Shown piece by piece: positions 47,160 to 59,260 of a stretch of DNA of 64,000 bases. Position 1 is the stretch's first letter; each line of letters begins with the position of its first letter. The notes under the pieces were generated by a model. It did no database searches. It saw only the letters and a list, made by a program, of their open reading frames with translations, and had not been told where the DNA came from. This DNA is from Brachypodium distachyon (lineage: Eukaryota > Streptophyta > Magnoliopsida > Poales > Poaceae), in NCBI RefSeq assembly GCF_000005505.3, contig NC_016134.3:43924650-43988649 (forward strand), written 5' to 3'. A program made the position numbers and the translations under genes.

Positions 47160-49193
47160 AGAGTGATGGCCAGGTCAGACTTGGTTGGGCAAAGGTTCTC
47201 ATTTCAGCCTGGCTTTCACCGTTTGTGGCCCAACTCTCTGTGCCGGCCCACTGATGATTGAGATTATGTGGTCATACTTGTGATTGGGCTGGGGCCCTCG
47301 TCGCCGCACGTCTTTCACCGTTGCAAGACCTCTAGGCCAGCCTGCTGATGATTGACTCCTCCGGGCCACCAGAAAAAAGCTCCCGACCAAGGATGGCAAA
47401 TCGCAGATCGCTGTTGATAGACGCAACAGTATACCAGCTTATTGTTTTTCTTTTCCAGATGCCTTCTATTCCAAAACGAAAGCATCGATATCTACCTTAT
47501 CCAATATATCCATATCTCAATTTCAGCAACAGGGAATATAGTCAATTGGCTTTGTGATCACATCAGATCAGATATGTATATATATAGCACATGAGCGAGA
47601 TGTGTCAACTAGCTAGGTAAGGATGGCACGATATATTAGTAATGCACTGGTAGTACTCATCTTTCTACGGAGTACAGATCATTCCGTATGAATCCATTTA
47701 TATGAATTGGTAGCTCAAAGAAATAAATGCTATTACGTGGGACATCCGTAATATATTGCTAAGTAACACTAAGGACCAACTGATCAAGCCGGACGGACCT
47801 TGTAGAATGTTGCTTAGAGAAAAAATGCACTTAAATTATTGTATGGTAATATAATTAAATAACATCTCTTCGAGTCCACATTTTTTTCCAAATGAGGGGT
47901 CAAATTCTGCTGGTCAAAATATGCATTTAAATTCTGATGCATTTGTGCCTCATTGGTGGTTCACTGGTGGCTTTTTTTTGTCACACACATGTGCATCGAT
48001 AAGATTGATTTAAACATTTCTATGTTTGACAGCTAAAAATTGTTGTTTAGTGCTCCCTCCGTCCCTTTTTATGAGTCACGTACGCGTCCCAAGAACACAA
48101 AAAATTAACTAGCAAAATATATAAATTATATTTATGAAAAATATATCATTAGATTCGTAGTCAAATGAGTATAATTTAAATTTTGGTAGTTAAATTGAGA
48201 ATCTTAAGACGCGTGCGTGCCTCATAAAAAAGGATGAAAAGTAGTAAAAAATTGATTGTTGGACTTATCATGAACTTTGACGACAACAAATTTTCATGAA
48301 AATTAACTATACATCATTTGTAACTTTTACTTACAAAACATTGCTTGATTTCTATTCTCTCTTCTGTGTGAATACCGCGCATACAGTATTTTAACGTTGA
48401 TGCGAGGCCATCCTCGCAGATGGGGCATGTTCTGGTCAGCCTCACGGATGGGTCTATGTTAGACCCAGCTAGTCTCACGATTTATTCCACAAAAAAATAT
48501 GGTAGAAAACAGCGGTTTGGATCAAAGAATCGGGGAATGGGAAAAACTGGAAGAACAGTAAAAGTTCTCAATTGATGCCTTCTGGTCTTCCACCAAGCGA
48601 GCAAGCCTTCAGCGATTTGGCGCAGAGGGACTGGTCGTAGAGGGACGGGTCATGCTGGATTTGGCTTCGGCGTCGTCGTGGCATGCCTTTGACCTTTAAG
48701 CCCAAGTCTCTGCGGCAGCACAGTGATGACGGACAACTCTGAGCCACCAGGAAAACGCTCGTGGCCTGGGGTCCTCCTGAAAGACGCAACAGTCTACCAG
48801 CGTATCATTTTCGGTTTTCCAATGCTTTCTATTCCAAAACAAAGGCATCCATGTTATCTATCGATATCCAATTTAACCATATCGAATATACTCAGTTGGC
48901 TTTGTGGTCACATCAGATCAGTATATATAGCACATGAGCGAAATGTGACAACTAGCTAGGTAAGGATGGATAAGTATATTAATGCACCAGTACTCATCTT
49001 TCTACATATAGTACATTATGAATTGGTAGCTCAAAGAAACAAATGCTATTACGTGGGACAGCCGTAACATTTACGTGGCCGTTCATATACGCGGAGGTGG
49101 ATATAACTATATATAAGTAGCACTAAGTACTAACTGATCAAGCCGGACGGACCTTGTAGAAAGTTGCTTAGAAAACAAGTTTATGCCTCACAA
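47160..49193. repeat. Direct tandem duplication with a ~1.36-kb step
   Basis: Unit 1 is about 47,160-48,545 and unit 2 from about 48,560. Matching anchors: GACGCAACAGT(A/C)TACCAGC at 47,421 and 48,782; TATATATAGCACATGAGCGA; CAACTAGCTAGGTAAGGATGG; TGATCAAGCCGGACGGACCTTG at 47,782 and 49,136. Both units carry a TATA-like run but no shared long frame. Confidence 0.85.
48053..48243. mobile_element. Stowaway-like MITE in duplicate unit 1
   Basis: It starts CTCCCTCCGTCCCTTTTTATGAG and ends CTCATAAAAAAGGATGAAAAGTAGTA, a worn copy of the inverted end. It is absent from unit 2, so it was inserted after the duplication or lost there. Confidence 0.75.
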
Positions 49194-49207
49194 TTTTTGC
49201 AAACCTG

Positions 49208-49865
49208 TCTGGAAAGCCAAGGCTAAAAACAAGTGCAAATTCTTCGCCTGGCTTCTTGTGCAGAACAAGATCCTCACCGCCGACAATCTCGCCGTCAGGG
49301 GCTGGCCGCACACTCCTGAATGTTCCCTTTGCACTGATCCTCATGAGACCGGGACACACTTTTTCCTTCGATGCCCCTTTGCCCGTCAGGTGTGGGATAA
49401 AATCCTTGACCACTACAACTTCAACATCCTTCAGCGGGTCAAGCCTTCTGACTACAAGGACTCTTGTGCCTGATGGATTTAAGCCTCCAAGACGATTGAC
49501 AAAGAAAGAAGACAATATTTCAATGGGGTGGTCATTTACATCATGTGGAATATTTGGAAGGAGCGCAACCGCCGTATCTTCCAGACCGTGGCAGCTCCTG
49601 CTTTTGTTGTCACGTCGCTTGCCCGTGACGCAATTGATACCATAGGCTTGCTTTTCATTGTGTGACCGTGCTGTGAGGTTTCTTGTGGTTTTTCGGTTTT
49701 TTCTGTCCGTCCTACCGGCCAGCTGCGTTTGGTCTGTTGGGATAGTCTTTCTCTGTTTCGTCTTTGGCTTTTTTTCTTCTTTCAACCTCGGTCACATGTA
49801 CATATACTTGGTTTTCCCTTTCTAATATTGCATGGCAGAGCTCCTGCCCTTCACGGCAAAAATTT
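49208..49865 (+). mobile_element. 5'-truncated LINE fragment (zf-RVT part)
   Basis: Flanked by a perfect 14-bp target duplication, TTTTTGCAAACCTG (49194-49207 and 49866-49879). The frame at 49,183-49,473 encodes the zinc-binding end of LINE ORF2: KFFAWLLVQNKILTADNLAVRGW, then CSLC...HETGTHFFLRCPFARQVW. A frameshift near 49,470 precedes the IYIMWNIWKERNRRIFQ terminus. A short A-run precedes the right duplication. It is inserted in the second unit of the 1.36-kb tandem duplication. Confidence 0.88.
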
Positions 49866-49879
49866 TTTTTGCAAACCTG

Positions 49880-50189
49880 GGGGTCAAATTAATTCTGATG
49901 GTACACGGATCATGTACCGAACCAAGCTTGGTTCCTGCACTGTTTGACATTGCTCTACTAGAGTTCATTTGTCATTTCGTATATGGGAACTCGGAAAGTA
50001 CCGCTCAAAAGGGTGTGTTCCTCAAAAAGAGCCTATCGGCCTGTCATGTGCAATTGAAGATTTTTCGAGCATGACTAATCATGCCGCTGGTGCTTGTGCT
50101 ATATAACTAATAGAGAGACATAGCTTGTGCTATATTATAATGTAAAAAAGAAGACAAAGCTTTGTAACATCTGATAAGCTAGTACTAGG
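49880..50189. other. Non-coding DNA between duplicated blocks
   Basis: It starts with GGGGTCAAATT, the continuation of the 1.36-kb unit (compare ~47,897). It ends in a region with GTGCTATATAACTAATAGAGAGAC, similar to TATA-like runs at ~56,817 and ~58,000. Confidence 0.4.
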
Positions 50190-50545
50190 ACATGCGAAAA
50201 ATGCTATTTTCAGATTGGTCACATTCGATCGTTCCGCGGGCATCTCCCCTGTTGGTCCAGATCTTATGGGATTGGGAGCAGGAGACCTGCAAACTGTTGA
50301 ACTCCAATGAATATTTAAGCTTGACCAAGCAGGCAATGATGCGGATCCATAAGACTAACTCACAAACAGCTTGTTCCTTTCTCCACGCCGTTACTGCACT
50401 CGTCTAGTCTAATTGACCCACTAAGAGAGCATAAGAAGATATCAAGATCTTCTTGTTGTCGTGATGCTTCTCATTCCTAATTCTGACCAAGGCATCTCGT
50501 TGTATTGGTGGTTCATCATAAGACTTGCAAGGAGACCTTTTCAAT
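50190..50545. repeat. Segmental duplicate Y-A
   Basis: First copy of a block with AAAAATGCTATTTTC, GGGCATCTCCCCTGTT, AAGCTTGACC(A/G)AGCAGG and GTGATGCTTCTCATTCC. It recurs at 51,590 (split by a LINE), 56,250 and 57,430. No conserved frame. Confidence 0.75.
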
Positions 50546-50589
50546 ATATATGGTAAAATCTACGGTACCCATCGCTCCACTGGACTAGA

Positions 50590-51360
50590 TGGAGTATTAG
50601 GGCAGGGCACTGTCGTCTTTTCATATTTTATTAAAACTAACACAAAATGCCAGATCTCTCCGGCTCTTCTTCCCTATCGCATTGCTGCTGATCCCGATTG
50701 CGTTGCTCGTCCCCGGCGACGCTGCCGCCCTCCGTGCCGCACGCCGGCTCGGTGCCGCGGCCCTCGGAGCAGACGCCGGCGACCTCCTCCAGCGCGCCGC
50801 CGCGGCTATCCTCCAGCACCTGCCGCCGCCCGAAGCGCAGATCGCCCGCTGCCGCGGCCCTCGGAGCAGACGCCGACGACCTCCTCCAGCGCGCCGCCGC
50901 GGCCATCCTCCAGCACTAGCTGCCGCCCGAAGCGCAGATCGCTGTCGCGGCCTGCCTCCAGCGTGCCGCGGCCCTCGGAGCAGACGCCGGCTACCTCCTC
51001 CAGCGCGCCGCCGCGGGCTCCTCCAGCACCTGCCGCCGCCCGAAGCGCAGATCGCTGCCGCTGCCGCGGCCCGCCTCCAGCGCGCCGGCGGCGTCCTCCT
51101 CCGATGCTACCGTGGGCTCTTCGCGCGCCTCGCCGTCGCAGCGGCCCCCGCCGGTCTCCAGCGCTCCGCACAGCTCGCCGTCGCAGCCCTCGCAGCGGCG
51201 GCCGCCGCCCTCCGTGCGGCCTGTTCTTAGATTACGCCTGCCCTTCTTAATACTCCATCCTGATACTCCATCCACCTAAATTGAAATATTAAGGAGTAAC
51301 AGTCAATTTGAGCCATTAGATTAAGAAAATGGACGGCTCATATTAATTTTGGGGTACCGG
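50590..51360. repeat. GC-rich cassette with a minisatellite core
   Basis: GCCGCGGCCCTCGGAGCAGACGCC starts repeat units at about 50,754, 50,851 and 50,964 (steps of 97 and 113 bp), with a partial fourth near 51,060. All frames are open because the DNA is GC-rich and repetitive, giving Ala/Arg/Pro-rich peptides of up to 241 aa. The flanks ATCTACGGTACC and GGGGTACCGGATAAG hint at inverted ends of a Mutator-like element carrying gene debris, but no target duplication was found. Confidence 0.55.
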
Positions 51361-51379
51361 ATAAGAGCTAATTTTACTA

Positions 51380-51492
51380 CTCCCTCCGGCCGAAATTAAT
51401 TGTCAAAATATTACATGTATTTAGACGGTTTCTAAACATAGATACATTAATATTTGGACAAACGTGAGACAAGTAATATGGATCGGAGTGAG
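51380..51492. mobile_element. Stowaway MITE
   Basis: TA then CTCCCTCCGGCCGAAATTAATTG. The interior palindrome has ATTAATATTTGGACAAACG, and the right end is GGATCGGAGTGAG. About 113 bp. Confidence 0.75.
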
Positions 51493-51881
51493 CAATAGAT
51501 CTAAATGACCAGGCAGGTTCGCTTTATATATACAACTTTTCGTGGATGGAGGAACATCCCCCTTCAAAGGTCGTAGGGATTGGGCCTTGCGAAAAATGCT
51601 ATTTTCCAGATTCGCACGTCTGATCTCACCGCACCGCGCGCGGTCGGGCATCTCCCCTGTTACTCCAGGTCTTGTGGTCTTAAGAACATGATGGGTAACA
51701 TGCTAAATCTAGAACTCCAATCGAGTTGTAACTTGTAAGCTTGACCGAGCAGGACGTGATGCGGATCTATACAATTTACTCGCCAACAGCTTGTTCCTTC
51801 CTCCCTGCTGTTACTGCAGTCGGCTACTCTGACTGGGATATACATCACGAGCACATACTAAGAAACAAAGATCCTGTTGTT

Positions 51882-54800
51882 TTCTCGAACACGCCGAGCG
51901 ACGTGTCATTTTCATTGAGAAGAAAGCACAAGAAGCGCAAGTACAGTGAGGCAACAAAATGGGTCCCAACGGATCCCCAAAGCAAAGAAAAGAGAAGAAA
52001 GAAAACAAAGTCCAAAGGCCACTATACAGGGGTAGAAATCAGCACAGAGTCCGGGGAACGCACGTGTAGGGGGGGGGGGGGCGATCAAGTGCCCGTGCAC
52101 CGGCAGCACGCCACAAGTCCACCTCGACAAGGATATCCTCGGCAAGCCGAGCCCCTACCGGACTAACGCCCTCAAAGATGCACGCCTTCCGCAGCTTCCA
52201 AATGCGCCAAAGGGAGAGGTTGATTAGCGACCGCACCGCCTCACTACGCCAGAAGGGGTTACTGGCGCGAGCTCCAATGGCGGTACAGATGGTCCAAAAA
52301 ATTCACCACCACTGGACATCGTTGGAGAAATCCAAAACGAATACCAGTGGCGGTGAGCAACCACCGCCACTGCTAGTGGAGCACCGGTGGTGGTGAAAGC
52401 ACTCGCACGACCAGCACCGCCACCGGTGCTTTAGCACCCGTGGCGGTGGTCATTCACCGCCACTGGAGCTCCTTAGTAGTCACCGGCGCACGAGCACTAG
52501 TGGCGGTTAAAGTGGTCAAAAAAACAAACCGCCACTGGTAAGTCGTTGGAAGAATCTGAAACGAGTACCAGTGGCGGTTAGCTTCCACCGCGCTGTTAGT
52601 GGAGCACTAGTGGCGGTTAATGCAGCTTTCACCGCCACTAGTGCTCCTAGTACCAGTGGCCGCATCAGTTACCCGCCACTAGTGCTCATCAGAGATTCCC
52701 ATCCCGTTTACAGTGGCAGGCAGATTTTTTGAACCGCCACTGATAAGTTATCCATAAGCAAAGTTACTGTGGCCTTATCTTCCTCAGCTCGCGCGTCTCT
52801 GGACCAGCTGCGGCTCCTGAACACATAGGCGACGGCGAAGCTCTGCCAAAATTCCATGGCGCCGGCGGCCGGAAGGTTGCTCCCTTTCCCTCTCCTCCTT
52901 CCTCCTCTCCCTCTCCTTTCCTCTAGCTCCTTCCTCTCTTCTCTTCTTCCTCGATGTGGCTGAAATGGCGCCGGCGGCCGGGAGAGCTCGATCTCTCTCC
53001 AGGAGCTGTCCTGGCCGGCCCCCTTGCTTGGGAGGTCCCCCACTCTTCCCCTAGCCGCAAGGGACGGTCTTCTGTGGATACTACTGCCCGTACATCATCC
53101 GTAATTGGTTCACCTATTTCAAGCCGAAGACGAAGACGATCTACCAGTAGATGGCGGATTACTTCAAGACAGAATCAGAATATGGACACAACTCAGCTGT
53201 TCTTGTGTTCGATATTCAGAGGGAGCTAGCCACCATTCTCAACAAAGAGGTCTTAAAGGAAAACGGTGATTTTTATGCAGGCGGGGTAGTGCCGATGTAT
53301 TGAAACTTTGATGTACAATGTTAAATATTGAATATCTATCATGGATGTAATAAGTTTTCGTCTTATTTTTGTAATAAGTTTTGTGAACGGATGCTGTTAT
53401 CTTCATGGATGCGTGATTTTCTCATATCTATTGCTGTTATCTATTGCTGTGCTGTGATATATTGCTGTTACAGGAATGTTTTAATATAAAAAAATATTTT
53501 TTAAAAACCGGAAAGAACAGTGGCGATTCATGTTCACCGCCACTGGTAGAGTATAGTGGCGGTTGCGTCCCACCGCCACCGGTGCAGTACCAGTGGCGGT
53601 GACAGAGAACCGCCACTGGTATACCACCAGTGGCGGTGGGTAAGCACCGCCACTGTAATGTACCAGTGGCGGTGCTTCCCACGACCACCGGTGCACTTTC
53701 CGAGCTCTCCTACGGATTACCAGCGGAGGTTGTGCAAACCGCCACGGGTGCTGGCTAGCACCGGTGGCGGGTATCATCACCGCCACCGGTGCTCATTAGC
53801 ACCCGTGGCACAGGCTTAGTGACGGTCCGGGTTACCGCCACCGGTGTGTAATCCGGACCACCGCTGCTAACCTTTTCCGGAGCAGTGCCTTTGCTCTTCC
53901 TCGGAGCCTTCGGGCTCCAGCTGCAAGCCAGTTCGTGAGACTCTCGGAGGCACGCGGCAGACAGCAAAGGACCCCTGCCTTGGAAAGGACCGTGTGAAGG
54001 ACTGACTTGGAGAAAGGGCAATGCAGGAGGAGATGGGCCATGGTCTCCGGCGCTTGATCGCACAACGAACAAAGCGCATTGAAAGGGAGATTGCGGCGTT
54101 GCAGGCGATCCGCCGTCCAGCATCGGTTGGCACAAGCGAGCCAAACTCAGACCCGACACTTCAAGGGGGGCCAACACCGCCAAATCTGGCACCAAGTCGG
54201 AGAGGCCGGCCAGCCCTCGAAGAAGCGGAGGAAAGCCGACTTCGCGGAATAAACTCCCGATCTTGACCAAGTCCAGCGGAGCACATCCTCCTGGCCAGGA
54301 GTGAGGGTCACATTGGCCAGGGAGTCGACAAGGTGAAGGAACTCGGCCAGCCCTTGGGCATTCAGGGGTCCGGAGATGTCCTGAATCCAAGAGCTAGCCA
54401 GGAGGCCCTCCGCAACGGTGCGTCGGCGGGAGATCCGACACGAGACGACAGAGAACACGACCGGGGCAATGGACACAATCGACCTGCCATTGATCCAACG
54501 ATCCGACCAAAAGAGCGTAGAACGACCATCGACAATCTCGGAAATGCAAGCCTCACGGAAGAGAGTGAGGACCTGCGGGCTAAACCGGATGCGAAACGAC
54601 GCCCAAGGTTTAGAGACCTCAGTGCGTTGGAACCACGGCCACCGGAGCTGGAGGGCCGTGCTCACCAAGTTGGCATTATGAACACCCAGGCCACCAAGGC
54701 GGATCGGCAAGCAGACCTTGGCCCAAGCCACGGCACAATGCCCCGGTGAGTGTCCGTACGACCCTTCCAGAAAATCTCCGCTGTTTCTCATTAATGGCCT

Positions 54801-55162
54801 CGCCAAACCACTTGGGTGTGTCGATAGCGAGTAGCGTGTGTACTGGGATGGCCGAAAGGACCGACTTGACAAGGACAAGCCCCCTTAGACAACATCCCAG
54901 CACGCCAACCGGCCAGCTTGTGATCCATCTTGTCAAGGATGGGTTGGAGGTCCTGTCGACGGAGCCTGGAGATGGAGAGGGGCGCTCCAAGGTAGGAGAT
55001 GGGAAAGTCCTGGATGGGGCAGGCGAGGTAGTGCGAGACGACCTGAAGATCGTCAGGGCCACAGCAGATGGGACTAGCCAAGCTCTTTAGGATGTTAGTC
55101 CGAAGGCCGGACGCATCCCCGAAGAGCTCGAGAAGGTCAAGCAGGATAGCACAATCGTCTAC
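51882..55162 (-). mobile_element. 5'-truncated LINE with nested CACTA
   Basis: Flanked by CAAAGATCCTGTTGTT at 51866-51881 and 55163-55178. On the minus strand it encodes, in order: the end of the reverse transcriptase (DDCAILLDLLELFGDASGLRTN near 55,150), the region after it (LGGLGVHNANLVSTALQLRW; EIVDGRSTLFWSDRW), the zinc-binding domain (CDQAPETMAHLLLHCPFS near 54,040) and the C-terminus (LSLWRIWKLRKACIFEG near 52,200). Several frameshifts make it inactive. The 3' end lies at the left, with TTTTCTCGAACACGC at the edge. Length without the CACTA insert is ~1.63 kb. Confidence 0.92.
52242..53887. mobile_element. Non-autonomous CACTA element inside the LINE
   Basis: 1,646 bp. The left end is CACTACGCCAGAAGGGG. 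The right end CCTTTTCCGGAGCAGTG pairs with it at 12 of 17 positions, with the last CACTA base pair altered to CACTG. CCT is duplicated at 52239-52241 and 53888-53890. Both subterminal regions (52,260-52,740 and 53,515-53,870) are packed with CAGTGGCGGT/ACCGCCACTG words in both orientations, the usual CACTA pattern. The middle holds a short frame with CGYYCPYIIRNWF (~53,075) that may be a relic of the Ulp1-like protease carried by CACTA relatives; this last point is tentative. Confidence 0.92.
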
Positions 55163-55330
55163 CAAAGATCCTGTTGTTGTCCTGATGCTTCTCATCCCCA
55201 GTTCTGAGCAACGCATGGCATTGTATTGGCGGTTCATCACAAGACTTGCAAGTATGTCCTTTTCAATACGTTAGTACTTCACTAGATAGTGTGCGATTCG
55301 GTACTATATATACGGAGTACTACATATGGG

Positions 55331-58300
55331 TTACTATGAATCTACCATGTGTACAGTGGATTATGGATCTTGCATTCTTGCTACACCAAATCCCCTCGAC
55401 CTGTGGCATGTAGCTGAATGAGAAGATCCCAATGTGATAAGGGGGGAATGTGGAAGACCGAGAGAGTATTCCAGGGGAATGTGGAAGACTGCCTGTGGCC
55501 GGCATATATGGAGAACACCGTATACTCAGAGGTAAGAAGAAATACGTGTGAGTTTAGTTCTCACCTTTTAAAGCTAAAGAAGTATATATGGATTGCTAGA
55601 AAAAAAGATAAATTGCATGTTAGAAGATTAGCACATTCAATACACATGAAAAAGTATGATTTAAGTTGGTGTTCGTCGGATGGAAAATTGAGGCATGTGA
55701 GCACAGTCAAACTTAAATTTGCCGTTTTCATATGCACAATTTAATTTTCTTGTTGGGACCTTATATCATTGATATGTTAATGCTACTACCAACCATTTCA
55801 GACACCGCTCGAGGTTATACCCTATAAACTAGGGAAAAAGCACAGCGAAGAATATGCAAAAGTTTTTTAGTCACAATGGCATCAAACAAACATACTTTGA
55901 ATAATTTATACTCCCGAATTGTTAATTTTAAGGTGACCAAAAAACTGTTATAAAATTCTATGTGGGCCAATTTGCACCTTGCGAAAGCTAGAGTTGCATA
56001 AAACATTAGGTGAAATTACAAAAAGCACAGGCCAGCGCGTCACATAATAAAGGTTTTTGTACAAAGTGACGCATTCTACCGATTTAGTTTTTTCATGGCA
56101 TATTTTTACGTAAATTTTGTGATTGCCAGTTCGACAGCTACCAAGGCTCCATTGTCAAACCAGATTTAGGAATAAACCAAAATTTAGCATTTTTCATCGC
56201 TGATGGCTACATTCTCCAATATTCTATTTAAATCAAAAGGAGAACTGATGAATGAGAACACATACTATAAGATTTTCATTAAATGTACTAGGACTCGGCC
56301 AGAACCATCGATGTGAAGACATGAGACGTTCTTGCAATCTATGGGTCTGGCTTCAAGCGAGAAGAGCGTCTCGATCGTTTCTGGCCAGCCTTCCCTTGAA
56401 ACCATGTTCGAGCTTACCATGCTTATACGGATCCAGCCCGCTGCCACCGTGAAGGTCCAGAAGGCATGCCAGTCAATCCACCCTAGCTGGCTCGAGAACT
56501 AGAGACTCACCAGGCTTAACCAAACAGGACGTGGAAATGACATAAGCCAGCAGGTACTCGCCGACAGCAAGTTCTTTTCCCCATGTTGTTATTGCGGGTC
56601 TCACCCATTCCCACGCTATGAGAACGTGCAAATAGCTACTGATCTCGTTATGGTCCTGATGCTTCTCATTCCCAATTCCGACTAACCCGCATGTTGTATG
56701 TTGTGTGGTTGTCATAACATCGAGTTGTAAGTAGTAAGACTTCTCAATAGGACAGAAGGACTTTACTGGATCTAACTAACTGCATCGAACTGAAGGGGGG
56801 TAGTGTGTGATCTGGTGCTATATAGAGAGAGTGCAACAAGACCCCCTCGATCTCTTCCACATAAATGGCCCGAAACAGGAAGTGAGGTTTTAAATTAGCA
56901 TGTTTCACATGATTGGACATGATTTAATTTGATTTCCGTCGGATGGAAAATTGAGGCATGTGGCACAGTGGCAGAGTCAAACGTAAATATGCCTTTTCAT
57001 ATGCACAATTGAATATTTTTTTGGTATTACTATCATACTATGGGTCTTGTTTCTAAGTCGACCGGTTTGCACATATGAAAGCTAGAGTTGCGCAAAAAGT
57101 CCTGTGAAATTACAAAAAGCACATTCCAGAGTGTCACATAATAGTACATGGTTTGCCTATATGCTTCAAAGGTACGGACACTACAAAACTCCGGCAAACG
57201 GATGAACCTCTATAAGCCCTAATAAAGTTATTTGTATAACGTGCCACACTTTACCGTTTAGTTTTTGCATGGAACATTTTACGTAGATTTTGTGATTGGA
57301 AGTTCGACTGCTTGAACCAGATTTAGGAATAAACCAATTTGGTATTTTTCATCCTTGAGGGCACCGTTCTCAAGTCTCCTTTTAAAATCAAAAGAAGAAC
57401 TGAAGAATGAAAACAGATACGGAGTAGTATAAGATTTGCATTAAAAACAAAAAATGAGTGACGAGTTAGGACTCGCCGGCAGCAAGCAGAGATGAGCGTC
57501 TGGCTTCTGGTCTTCCACAGCCAGTTCTTGCAGGCTGCTGAAAGCGAGATGGGCGTCTGGCCAGCCTCACCTTGATTTACTTGATTCGAGATTAGCATGC
57601 TTACACGGATCCGGCCCGCTGTCTGTTTGCAGGTCTACGAAGCATGCCAGTCGATCTAACCCAGCTGAAGAACACGCTACGTGACTCCCCAGGCTTGACC
57701 AAACAAGATTTGGAAATGACATAAGCCAGATAGCAAGTTCTTTTCCCCATGTTGTTACTCTGTGGCTCATGCTTTTCCCCAGTTCTAAAACGTGCAAAGA
57801 GCTAAAGATCTCGTTGTGTTCCTGATGCTTCTCATTCCCAACTCCGACTAACCCCCGCATGTTGTATTCTGTGGTTCTAACTAACTGCATCAAAGTGAAG
57901 GGGGTAGTGTGTGATCAGGTGCTATGTATAGAAAGGGTATTACTATGGATATTGTGGCACATCCCTGGGTCTCTCGCATACAGTTGAATAGCACATGGTG
58001 CTATATAGAGAGAGGGGGCAGTTGAATACGTCTCCCGTCGCACGCTGCTCCTTCTCCTGTCATACACTGCAGCCACCGAACTCGTAGAGCGTCCACCATC
58101 AAGCATCGTCTCAGTGACCTCTAGACAGTCTTGAGTTGATCACTAGATGGTTACACCCAACTAATAGGGCTAAGCTGAAGGCCATGTTGCAACGCCAATG
58201 CTTTCAGTCATTTGGGCGTCCTGGACATATGATAGATTACTGTTCTTCGCTGCAATGCATGAATTTCCGATGTTTTGTCTCATATAGCCGCACCTCTAGT

Positions 58301-58500
58301 ACCATCATGTCTCTCCCCTGTTTGGTAGTGATAGCACTTTTCTTTGTAACAAAGTGTCACATTTACCTGTTTAAAAAAAAATTACAGCACATTTTACTTA
58401 AATTATGAAGTTCGCGGTTAGGCTTTGTTATGAAGCCAGATTTAGGAACAAACCAAAATTTAACTCGGCACGACATGAAGTTAAAAGATCCAGAGCAGCA
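55331..58500. repeat. Tandem segmental duplicates Y-C, Y-D and partial Y-E
   Basis: The anchor CCAGATTTAGGAA(T/C)AAACCAA occurs at about 56,160, 57,308 and 58,437, steps of ~1.15 and ~1.13 kb. Other shared blocks: GTCGGATGGAAAATTGAGGCATGTG (55,677 and 56,938), CTTA(C)ACGGATCC(A/G)GCCCGCTG, GCTTGACCAAACA, TTCTTTTCCCCATGTTGTTA, and GCTATATAGAGAGAG TATA-like runs (~56,817 and ~57,998). Frames differ between copies, so coding function is not supported. Confidence 0.8.
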
Positions 58501-59260
58501 CAGTAGCGTTATTGAAAAAAAAACATCATTAGAATGGCATTTGCATTTCAGTACCAGTTGGTGAAAATCATTAATATTGCATTTGCTATACCCAACGAAA
58601 AATGAATTCCTCACACAAACTCTAGCAATACATAACTTCTTCACATAAGAACTGTGGAGGGAAACACACTTTCCAGATTTCAAGGAGAACATATATACAC
58701 TAGCCCTGCTTCTCGCAAGTGGAGCTCATCCCTTCTCTAGTCTTGTAGAGGAATTCCTTCAAGCAGAAAACATTCTCAGGAACCAGATGGCAGATGCTAA
58801 TAACCTTATAGTATGCCATGCTGATTTGCTAATCCACAAATGAAATTATGGAGGGACTCCATTCCCAGCATAACAATTGGCACTGACATCAAAACGGGCA
58901 CTTGAATAAGAGGATAAAATTACTACAACACAAATACAGATGATGTATACTAAATACACAAGCTCTGGCATTTTTTTACTGTGCACACTACAGTTGATAC
59001 ATTCCAGACATCTAAGCAGCTGTAGGCGCTATTCTTGCCTGGCCAAATAGAGTAGCACAACTTCTGAAGCAGAAGCATCCCTCTCTCACGAGCTGGTGGC
59101 AAACTGGCAACTGGCATGCAACTCAACCAGCCAAAGAATTCACCCCGAATGTGCCAGCAGGCAGTCGGACGGACATAAATCATAAGAACCTCTGGGGGGC
59201 GGTTAAGCACTGAAGCCTATTCGGGCAGTGGTTAAGTATTACATAGTGTACAAGTGATGC
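58501..59260. other. Downstream flank and 3' UTR of the augmin gene
   Basis: Low-complexity AT-rich DNA. The part next to 59,260 should be the 3' UTR of the minus-strand gene. No other feature seen. Confidence 0.45.

Larger units (their letters stand above)
51590..55330. repeat. Segmental duplicate Y-B, split by a LINE
   Basis: The left half (51,590-51,881) matches Y-A up to AAAGATCCTGTTGT. The right half (55,163-55,330) resumes with CCTGATGCTTCTCATCC and GTATTGGCGGTTCATCACAAGACTTGCAAG. Removing 51,882-55,178 restores the order seen in Y-A. Confidence 0.82.

Noticed and set aside
50525..51250. A 241-aa frame (and a 182-aa overlapping frame) as a gene
   Set aside because: It lies on a GC-rich minisatellite where all frames are open; the peptide is Ala/Arg/Pro repeats without domains.
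53755..54390. A 211-aa minus-strand frame as an independent gene
   Set aside because: It crosses the CACTA right end into the LINE in a frame different from the LINE protein.
56473..57893. Minus-strand frames sharing GLVG(I/V)GNEKHQ(D/E)HNEI as a gene family
   Set aside because: The similarity follows from the segmental duplication; the frames diverge on both sides and lack start, splice or domain support.
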